A stretch of 12,609 bases of DNA, taken from contig JAEXEM010000405.1 of assembly GCA_023401045.1 (NCBI GenBank), forward strand, positions 1 to 12,609. The letters are read 5' to 3'. The notes under the pieces were generated by a model. That model made no database searches and had not been told where the DNA came from. It saw nothing but the letters and a program-made list of their open reading frames with translations. The stretch is from Actinomycetes bacterium (lineage in GTDB: Bacteria > Actinomycetota > Actinomycetes > Actinomycetales > Cellulomonadaceae). The translations under genes and the position numbers were made by a program. Position 1 is the first letter of the stretch. Each line of letters starts with the position of its first letter. Of this stretch, positions 6,848 to 12,609 are shown in pieces.

Positions 6848-7543
6848 GTGTCCCGCCCCGACACGCTCGACGAGATCGGCAGCGGGCCGCTCTCGCGCGG
6901 TGCCGCGCTCGTCCTCTGGGTGCTCGCGATCACCGTCCTCACCGCGGTGCTCGGCGGTGCGCCGCTCACGCTCGTGCCGTTCCTCGCGGGGGACGCGTCG
7001 AACGCGTGGCTCGTCGGGCTGCTCCTCGTGCCGATGGGCCCGGCGCTCGCGGCGGCGATGTTCGCGTGGCGACGGTTCGTCGCCGAGCGGGACCTGCAGC
7101 CGGTGCGGCACTGGCTGCGCGGTTACCGCGTCAACGTGCTCGACGTGCTGCGGTGGTGGGTGCCGTACGTCGCTGCGATCTCCGTCGTCGGGTTCACGCT
7201 CGGCAACCTCGACGCCGCCGGGGTGCCGGTCGGCTACGGCGTCGCGCTCGTCGTCGTGGCGGCCGCGCTCACGCTGTGGGCGGTGCTCGCGCTCGCGCTG
7301 TCCTCGCGGCTCAGCCTGCGCACCCGCGACGTCGCCCGCCTCGCCGCCTACTACCTCGCGGCCCGCCCGCTCGTCACGCTCGGTCTCGTCTCGCTGCTCG
7401 TGCTGTGCGCGGGGATCGTCTGGGTGGCCTCCGACTGGGTCCTCGTCCTGCTCGCCGGGCCGCTCGCCTTCGCTCTGACGACGACGACCGAGCCCGTCGT
7501 GCGCGACGCGACCGCGCGCTTCACGGCGCCGGCGGAGGACTGA
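6848..7543 (+). CDS. DUF624 (YesL-type) membrane protein
   Basis: A 231-residue integral membrane protein with about five or six predicted helices (near 19-39, 52-74, 101-121, 128-151, 172-190 and 194-214). The segment PMGPALAAAMFAW followed by a basic stretch and WLRGYRVNVLDVL matches the YesL/DUF624 pattern of a GPA motif in the second helix and a G-[FY]-R-x-N loop after it. DUF624 proteins are repeatedly encoded beside LplB/YtcP-type transporters and plant-polysaccharide enzymes, but their biochemical role is not established. The gene starts 3 bases after the GH39 stop at GTG 6848, with only a weak upstream purine stretch, so translation is probably coupled to GH39. A helper in transporter assembly or activity is a guess from context. 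Confidence 0.82.
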   Translation: MSRPDTLDEIGSGPLSRGAALVLWVLAITVLTAVLGGAPLTLVPFLAGDASNAWLVGLLLVPMGPALAAAMFAWRRFVAERDLQPVRHWLRGYRVNVLDVLRWWVPYVAAISVVGFTLGNLDAAGVPVGYGVALVVVAAALTLWAVLALALSSRLSLRTRDVARLAAYYLAARPLVTLGLVSLLVLCAGIVWVASDWVLVLLAGPLAFALTTTTEPVVRDATARFTAPAED

Positions 7544-7670
7544 CCACCGGCCCGACCAGCACCCGGCTCCGACCCGCGCCCGGCCCGGACCGGTCCCCGT
7601 CCGTCCCCGACCTCCACCGCCCGACCCGACCGGCGGCGTCTCCGCGCGCCCGCACCCCCGAGGTGACCCC

Positions 7671-9707
7671 GTGACCCTGCCCGTGAGCGACCACGTCCGC
7701 TACGGCGGCGACCACAACCCCGAGCAGTGGCCCGTCGAGGTGTGGGACGAGGACCACGCCGCCTTCGACCTCGCGCACGTGACGACCCTGACCGTCGGGG
7801 TCTTCGCCTGGGCCCACACGGAGCCGCGCGAGGGGGAGTACGACTTCTCGCGTCTCGACGCGATCGTCGAGCGCGCCCATCGCGAAGGCCGCGACGTCGT
7901 GCTCGCGACGCCGAGCGGGGCGATGCCGCCGTGGCTCGCGCGGGCCTACCCCGAGGCCTGCCGGGTCGACTTCGAGGGACGTCGGCACGTGTACGGGCAG
8001 CGGCACAACCACTGCCCGTCGTCGCCGGACGTCCGGCGGCTCTCGGTCGCCATGGCCGCGCGGCTCGCGGAGCGGTACGGCGACCACCCCGCGGTCGTCG
8101 CGTGGCACGTCGGCAACGAGTACGGCGGGGCCTGCTGGTGCGAGCTGTGCGCGGCCGGGTTCCGCGAGTGGCTGCGCGCGCGGTACGGCACGCTCGAGCG
8201 GCTCAACGCGGCGTGGAACACGCTGTTCTGGTCCCACGTGTTCGGCGACTGGGACGAGATCCCCGCACCGTCGATGCTCTCGGAGCACTGGCGCGGGCCG
8301 AACCACACCGCGTTCCAGGGCATCACGCTCGACTACCGCCGCTACATGTCCGACCGGCTGCGCGAGGGGTTCGTCGCCGAGAAGGCCGCGATCCGCGCCC
8401 ACGACGCGACGACCCCCGTGACGACCAACCTCATGGGCTTCTACCAGCCCGTCGACTACCACCGGTGGGCGGACGACCTCGACTTCGTCTCCTGGGACAA
8501 CTACCCGCCGCTGCCCGACGACCCGCTGCGGACCGCCGCCCGGATGGCCGCGACGCACGCCGCGATGCGCGGGCTCAAGGGCGGGCAGCCGTTCTGGGTG
8601 ATGGAGCAGACCCCGTCGGTCACGGCCTCCCGGGACGTCAACCCGGTGAAGCGGCCCGGCGTCCTCGCGCTGTGGACGTGGCAGTCCGTCGCGCACGGCG
8701 CCGACGCGACGCTCTACTTCCAGATGCGGCAGTCGAAGGGCGCGTGCGAGAAGTACCACGGCGCGCTCCTCGACCACTCGGGCCGCACCGACACCCGGGT
8801 GTTCCGCGAGGCGGCGGCCCTCGGCGCCGACCTCGCGCGCACCGGTGGCGCGCTGCTCGGCGCGCGCACCCCGGCGCGGGTCGCGATGCTGCTCGACTGG
8901 GACTCGTGGTGGGCGGTCGAGATGACCGACGGCTACAACCGCCACGTCTCCTACCTGCAGACGTTCCTGCAGCACCACCGCGCGCTGTGGCACGCGAACG
9001 TCGACGTCGACGTCGTCCCGGTGACGGCGGACCTCGCCGGGTACGACGTCGTCGTCGCGCCGCTGCTCCACCTGCTCGAGGGGGACGTCGTCGACCGGCT
9101 CACCACGCACGTCGAGCGGGGCGGGTCGCTCGTCACGACGTTCTACGGCGGACGCGTCGACGAGGACGACAACGCGTTCATCGGCGTGCCGCCCCTCGAC
9201 CCGCTGCTCGGCACCCGCGTCGAGGAGACGGACTCGGGCCTGCCGGGCGCGTCGAACCCCGTGACGCTCGTGCTCGACGGCACGACGACGACGCACGACG
9301 CGACGCTCGTGTTCGAGCTGCTCGTGCCGGAGGAGGGCACCGAGGTCGTCGGCACGTACGGGGCCGACTTCTACGCCGGTCGCCCGGCGGTCACGAGGGC
9401 GCGGCGCGGCCCCGGGTCGGCGTGGCACGTCGCGACCGGGCTGGACGACGACGGCGTCGCGCGCGTGCTGCGGCACGTGCTCGCCGAGCACGGCCTGCTC
9501 GGCCCGCACGCCGACGACGCCGGCATCGAGGTGGCACGCCGCGTCGCCCCGGACGGCACGGCGTACACCTTCGTCCTCCACCACGGTGCGCAGCCGCTCA
9601 CCGTGGCGTCGCAGGTCGCGGGGGCGGACCTGCTCACCGGTCGCACCGTCGCCCTCGGCGAGCGGCTGACGCTGGCCCCGACGGAGGTGCTCGTCCTGCG
9701 CGGCTGA
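7671..9707 (+). CDS. GH42 beta-galactosidase-family glycosidase
   Basis: A 678-residue family 42 glycoside hydrolase of normal length. The acid/base is Glu150 in WHVGNEYGG and the nucleophile Glu312 in FWVMEQTPS. Four cysteines, Cys115 and the CWCELC cluster (Cys155, Cys157, Cys160), match the zinc site kept in many GH42 enzymes. The catalytic TIM barrel spans about 1-390, a trimer-forming domain starts near residue 404 (VAMLLDWDSWWAVE), and a small C-terminal beta domain ends at VLVLRG. GAGGTGA (7660-7666), 4 bases before GTG 7671, fixes the start. No signal peptide is seen. GH42 members cleave terminal beta-galactose, and some cleave alpha-L-arabinopyranose; in a xylan-type operon either could trim side chains. 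It follows DUF624 after 127 bases and may be the last gene of the operon. Confidence 0.94.
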   Translation: MTLPVSDHVRYGGDHNPEQWPVEVWDEDHAAFDLAHVTTLTVGVFAWAHTEPREGEYDFSRLDAIVERAHREGRDVVLATPSGAMPPWLARAYPEACRVDFEGRRHVYGQRHNHCPSSPDVRRLSVAMAARLAERYGDHPAVVAWHVGNEYGGACWCELCAAGFREWLRARYGTLERLNAAWNTLFWSHVFGDWDEIPAPSMLSEHWRGPNHTAFQGITLDYRRYMSDRLREGFVAEKAAIRAHDATTPVTTNLMGFYQPVDYHRWADDLDFVSWDNYPPLPDDPLRTAARMAATHAAMRGLKGGQPFWVMEQTPSVTASRDVNPVKRPGVLALWTWQSVAHGADATLYFQMRQSKGACEKYHGALLDHSGRTDTRVFREAAALGADLARTGGALLGARTPARVAMLLDWDSWWAVEMTDGYNRHVSYLQTFLQHHRALWHANVDVDVVPVTADLAGYDVVVAPLLHLLEGDVVDRLTTHVERGGSLVTTFYGGRVDEDDNAFIGVPPLDPLLGTRVEETDSGLPGASNPVTLVLDGTTTTHDATLVFELLVPEEGTEVVGTYGADFYAGRPAVTRARRGPGSAWHVATGLDDDGVARVLRHVLAEHGLLGPHADDAGIEVARRVAPDGTAYTFVLHHGAQPLTVASQVAGADLLTGRTVALGERLTLAPTEVLVLRG

Positions 9708-9708
9708 G

Positions 9709-9970
9709 GTCGTGGTGTCGGACGTGCACGTCACGATCAATCCCATCGAGCGTCACCGTGGCCCCGGTGACGAGCACGGTCCGCGGGCTCTCGACGGAGG
9801 TGCCGCTCGGCCCCGCCAACGGGCTCGAGCACGACTGCGTGGTGAGCTGTGACAACGTCCAGACGATCCCGGTGTCCGCGCTCGGCCGACAGATCGGGTA
9901 CCTGCTCCCGGACCAGGAGGCGCGTCTCGCGCTGGCGATCGCGCTCGCGTTCGACCTCGAACCGGGGTGA
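9709..9970 (+). pseudogene. mazF: Decayed MazF/PemK-type toxin remnant
   Basis: From 9752 to the TGA at 9968-9970 the frame encodes 72 residues typical of the C-terminal two thirds of a MazF/PemK RNA-cleaving toxin: VTVAPVTSTVRG, TEVPLG, then HDCVVSCDNVQTIP and ALGRQIGYL, ending in LAFDLEPG. The preceding part of the fold (VVVSD, matching the beta-strand of RPVVVVSD) appears in a different frame at 9709-9723 and runs to Glu at 9748-9750; C9751 is the apparent extra base that breaks the frame. The normal start region, with its basic residues and first strand, is missing, because the sequence directly upstream is the GH42 C-terminus and stop. No antitoxin gene is seen nearby. The gene therefore looks dead. 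The upstream part of the second frame is only a shadow of GH42. Confidence 0.72.
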
Positions 9971-10075
9971 GACCCGGTGCGCCCCCGGGCGGTCGAGCAG
10001 GCCCCGTCACTGCCCCGTGCTGCCCGCGCGGGCGGTGCTGCACGTCCCCGGCCCGGCCCCACGGTCGCCCGGGCG

Positions 10076-10091
10076 GCGCCGTCTGCGGCGC
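10076..10091 (+). repeat. Hairpin in the gap before the YbjN-domain gene
   Basis: GCGCCG and CGGCGC flank the loop TCTG, giving a 6-bp stem. A separate 12-base palindrome, GCCCGCGCGGGC, lies at 10022-10033. Both could help end transcription from GH42 and the toxin remnant before the next gene, but neither has a T tract, and such palindromes are frequent in very GC-rich DNA. I see no other gene or clear promoter in 9971-10133. Confidence 0.3.
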
Positions 10092-10133
10092 GGCCCGTGC
10101 ACGACCGGCCGACCTGGGTCGATCATGGGACAC

Positions 10134-10622
10134 ATGAGCAGCACACCCGAGCCGACGCAGACCCTCGCGCCGCTCACCCGCGACCGGGTGACCGCCGCCC
10201 TCGACGCCCGTGGCATGAGCTACGGGTTCGACGAGGACGGCGACGTCGGCGGCCTGTGGGACGGTCACCTCTTCTACTTCTTCGTCAACGGTGACGACGA
10301 CACCGTCTACCTCCAGGTCCGCGGCCGCTGGAACCGTGCCGTCGACCCCACGGAGGAGGACGCGCTCGTCCGCACGGTCAACGCGTGGAACACCGAGACG
10401 ATCTGGCCCAAGGCGTACGTCCGTGTCGAGGACGGCGTCGTCAACGTCCACACCGAGCACACGGTCGACTACTCCGCGGGCGTGAGCGACGCCCAGGTCG
10501 ACCTCCACCTCGGGTGCGGGGTCTCGACGTCGCTCCAGCTCTTCCGACGCCTCGACCAGCAGTACCCCGAGCAGGCCGCGGCCGCCAAGGCCGAGACCGA
10601 GCGCCTGCGCGCCCAGGCCTGA
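10134..10622 (+). CDS. YbjN-domain protein of unknown function
   Basis: A soluble 162-residue protein with the actinobacterial YbjN pattern: LTRDRVTAALDARGMSYGFDEDGD near the start, WDGHLFYFFVNG, QVRGRWNR, the helix VRTVNAWNTETIWPKAYV, and a C-terminal helical segment ending in LDQQYPE. The domain has a type III secretion chaperone-like fold, and YbjN proteins have been tied to stress and motility control in E. coli; the role in actinobacteria is not known. The ATG at 10134 has only GGGA (10127-10130) close upstream. An in-frame ATG at 10125 would add MGH, and neither has a strong ribosome site. The gene has no evident link to sugar use and probably has its own promoter. It converges on the GH67 gene. 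Confidence 0.82.
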   Translation: MSSTPEPTQTLAPLTRDRVTAALDARGMSYGFDEDGDVGGLWDGHLFYFFVNGDDDTVYLQVRGRWNRAVDPTEEDALVRTVNAWNTETIWPKAYVRVEDGVVNVHTEHTVDYSAGVSDAQVDLHLGCGVSTSLQLFRRLDQQYPEQAAAAKAETERLRAQA

Positions 10623-10644
10623 GCGCGTCCTGCGCCGGACGCGT
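10623..10644. terminator. Candidate terminator hairpin between convergent genes
   Basis: CGCGTCC (10624-10630) and GGACGCG (10637-10643) form a 7-bp stem around the loop TGCGCC, extended by a possible G-T pair at 10623 and 10644. It starts immediately after the YbjN-gene stop and lies 45 bases from the GH67 stop on the other strand, so it could serve both genes. No T tract follows. Confidence 0.5.
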
Positions 10645-10688
10645 CCGCGAGGCCTTGCCCCCGGGACACGGCAGCAACCCCGCGCGGC

Positions 10689-12609
10689 TCAGAAGATCGG
10701 GCGCCCCGACGCGTCGGGCACGCCGGACTTGCGGAAGAAGTACGACCGCACCTGGTCGCGCCACTCGGTGGCCGAGCGCACCTGCTCGGCGAGGCGCTCG
10801 GCGACGCGCGCGTGCAGCCGGTCGTCGACGAGCCCGCGCAGCGCCTCCCACGCCGGCACCCAGGACTCGACGACCTCGACGGCGTCGGCCCGGGAGTCGT
10901 AGACGTGCTGGATCACCGTCCGTCCGCTGTGCAGCACGTGGCCGTACGGCACGTGGTGGAAGAAGAGCAGCAGCTCGTCGGGGCAGGTGGCGAGTCCCTC
11001 GTACGTCTCGCGCCACGGTGAGGGGTACTGCCCGGTGTACCCGGTGCCGGTCGCCATGGTCCGGTCGACGCCGATGCCGTCGCGGTCGGCGAAGTGGTAC
11101 GTGCCCCACTTCGAGTACTCGTACCCGTCGACGTTCGGCCCGTAGTGGGCGCGGCCCGGGTCGACCATGAAACCGACGCCGAGCGGGGCGGTGTACGCCT
11201 CGTACGTCAGCCACGAGTCGTCCATGAGCGTGTGGAGGGTCGCGCGCACGCGCGGGTCGGCGCCCGGGAACGTCAGGCCGATCCACTCGTCGAGGACCTC
11301 GACCGGGGCCGCCTCGGGGTTCCACGCGAGGCGGCCGTAGGCGTAGAGGTTCGCCTGGGCGAGCGGGTGGCCGGTCCAGAACTCGTCGTCCCCGACGTTC
11401 GACACCGCCGTGATCCCACCGGCCGGGGGCCGGGCCGCCGGGTCGGTCCCGGGCCGTGCGTCGTCCGCCCGGCCGGGCAGCCCCGAGACGATCGCGGCCA
11501 CGTCCCGCGTCGCGTCCTCGGCGAGCGGGAACGTCAGCACCTGCGACCACAGCGGACCGAGGTAGCACACGTGCTTCTGCTGACCCGTGTACTCCTGGGT
11601 GACCTGCAGCTCGACGGCCAGCCGCGTGCGCGGCATCGCGGCGAGCACGGGGGAGACCGGCTCGCGCGGCTGGAAGTCGATCGGCCCGTACTTCACCTGG
11701 AGGACGACGTTGTCGTCGAACCGGCCGTCGAGCGGCGCGAAGTGGTCGTACGCGGCGCGGGCGCGGTCGGTGCGCCGGTCCCGCCAGTCCTGCTCGTGGT
11801 CGTAGACGAACGCCCGCCAGAACACCGTCCCGCCGTGCGGGCGCAGCGCCCGGGCCAGCAGGTTCGCGCCGTCGGCGTGGTCCCGCCCGTACGCGAACGG
11901 CCCGGGCTGGCCCTCGGAGTCGGCCTTGACGACGAACCCGCCGAAGTCCGGGACGGTCGCGTAGACCTTGTCGACGGCCGCCGCCCACCACGCCTGCACC
12001 TGTGCGTCGAGCGGGTCGGAGGTCGCCAGCCCACCGAGCGTCATGGGTGCGGCGAACGACACCGAGAGGTACGTGCGCACGCCGTGCGGGCGCAGCACGT
12101 CGGCGATCCGGGCGACGTCGTCCAGCCCGTCGGTGAGCAGCCGGGCCTCGGTGCGGTGGACGTTGACGTTGTTGACCGCGACCGCGTTGATCCCGATCGA
12201 CCCGAGCAGCCGCGCGTACGCCGCGACCCGGGAGAGGTCCTCGCGGACGCGGCCGTCGGCGTAGAAGATCGAGCCGCCCGCGTACCCGCGCTCGACCTGC
12301 CCCATGACGGGGTGGACGTCGATGTTGTCCCAGTGGTCGAGCATGCGCACCGGGGCGACCGGGAGGTCGGTGACGTCGACGTGGCGGTCGTCGAACGCGC
12401 CCTCGCCGAGGCGCACGACGTCGTGCAGCCCGTACAGCAGCCCGGTCGCCCCGCCGGCGACGACCACGGTCGTCCCGCCGGCGCGCACCCGTACGGCCAT
12501 GTCCGGGAACAGCGGCGCCCCGGCGGCGAGCAGGGCGCCGTCGGTGGCCGCGGCCACCAGCGGGTCGTTCGGGTGCGGGGCCGGCTCCGGACGTCCCGCG
12601 GGCCAGGGC
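10689..12609 (-). CDS. aguA: GH67 alpha-glucuronidase (5' end outside the window)
   Basis: An inverting alpha-glucuronidase that removes (4-O-methyl)glucuronic acid from the terminal xylose of xylo-oligosaccharides. The frame runs to the window edge, so the true start lies outside; about 640 residues are visible and the family is usually near 700. The general acid is the Glu of KADSEGQPGP (codon at 11913-11915). The two bases are the Asp of YGPIDFQ and the Glu of TQEYTG. Their spacings of 79 and 28 residues equal those of Geobacillus Glu285, Asp364 and Glu392. Further GH67 signatures are DHWDN, GHPLAQANLYAYGRLAW and MDDSWLTYEAY. A Pro/Ala/Gly/Asp-rich stretch (around 11405-11486) sits before the NVGDD segment, where relatives are usually shorter. 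The gene converges on the YbjN-domain gene, so it belongs to a separate transcript that may share the same regulator. Confidence 0.95.
   Translation of the reverse strand, partial: PWPAGRPEPAPHPNDPLVAAATDGALLAAGAPLFPDMAVRVRAGGTTVVVAGGATGLLYGLHDVVRLGEGAFDDRHVDVTDLPVAPVRMLDHWDNIDVHPVMGQVERGYAGGSIFYADGRVREDLSRVAAYARLLGSIGINAVAVNNVNVHRTEARLLTDGLDDVARIADVLRPHGVRTYLSVSFAAPMTLGGLATSDPLDAQVQAWWAAAVDKVYATVPDFGGFVVKADSEGQPGPFAYGRDHADGANLLARALRPHGGTVFWRAFVYDHEQDWRDRRTDRARAAYDHFAPLDGRFDDNVVLQVKYGPIDFQPREPVSPVLAAMPRTRLAVELQVTQEYTGQQKHVCYLGPLWSQVLTFPLAEDATRDVAAIVSGLPGRADDARPGTDPAARPPAGGITAVSNVGDDEFWTGHPLAQANLYAYGRLAWNPEAAPVEVLDEWIGLTFPGADPRVRATLHTLMDDSWLTYEAYTAPLGVGFMVDPGRAHYGPNVDGYEYSKWGTYHFADRDGIGVDRTMATGTGYTGQYPSPWRETYEGLATCPDELLLFFHHVPYGHVLHSGRTVIQHVYDSRADAVEVVESWVPAWEALRGLVDDRLHARVAERLAEQVRSATEWRDQVRSYFFRKSGVPDASGRPIF

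Noticed and set aside
5231..7111. 626-codon open frame on the - strand across GH39 and DUF624
   Set aside because: It is antisense to GH39, which has both catalytic motifs, and shows no recognisable domain.
7521..9746. 741-codon open frame on the - strand across GH42
   Set aside because: It is antisense to a full-length GH42 gene with a good ribosome site, and its composition is low-complexity Arg/Val/Asp/Glu.
7727..9751. Upstream part of the + strand frame that ends in the MazF-like tail
   Set aside because: This part is an Arg/Pro/Ala-rich shadow of GH42; only the portion after 9751 has protein-family character, so it is not a large fusion protein.
1..12609. CRISPR arrays, insertion sequences, tRNA or rRNA genes
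   Set aside because: I saw no regularly spaced direct repeats, transposase motifs, terminal inverted repeats or tRNA-like cloverleaf sequences by reading.

Overview
The window reads as a carbohydrate-utilisation locus from a high-GC actinobacterium. Nearly all codons end in G or C, GTG starts are frequent, and the gene families are ones common in plant-polymer degraders such as Cellulomonas-type Micrococcales. The genus is inference; the sequence alone does not fix it.

Layout: (1) bases 2-82 hold the last codons of an unidentified + strand gene. (2) A LacI-family repressor lies on the - strand (86-1120). (3) The 357-base gap between it and the transporter holds a strong promoter candidate (TTGACG, 18-base spacer, TAACGT). 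A perfect palindrome GCAAACGTTTGC fills its spacer and a near copy lies just downstream. (4) A + strand operon follows: LplB-type permease, YtcP-type permease, a long extracellular solute-binding lipoprotein, GH39 beta-xylosidase, a DUF624 (YesL-type) membrane protein and a GH42 beta-galactosidase-family enzyme. Hairpins follow the second permease and the binding-protein gene. (5) After GH42 come a frameshifted, N-terminally missing MazF/PemK toxin remnant and a YbjN-domain gene, both unrelated to sugar use. (6) Converging from the right is a GH67 alpha-glucuronidase, cut by the window edge.

How it fits together: the binding protein and two permeases would import an oligosaccharide. GH39 and GH67 together point to xylo-oligosaccharides carrying (4-O-methyl)glucuronic acid (aldouronic acids), the substrate handled by similar LplB/YtcP/GH67/GH39 gene sets in Firmicutes. 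GH39 and GH42 lack signal peptides and probably act in the cytoplasm. No ABC ATPase is encoded in the window, so a shared MsiK/MsmK-type ATPase from elsewhere is expected. The LacI protein very probably represses the operon through the two operators. The least ordinary items are the promoter/operator layout, the hairpin that contains the binding-protein stop codon, the decayed mazF, and the DUF624 and GH42 genes inside a xylan-type operon. I found no clear sign of a wholly new system.
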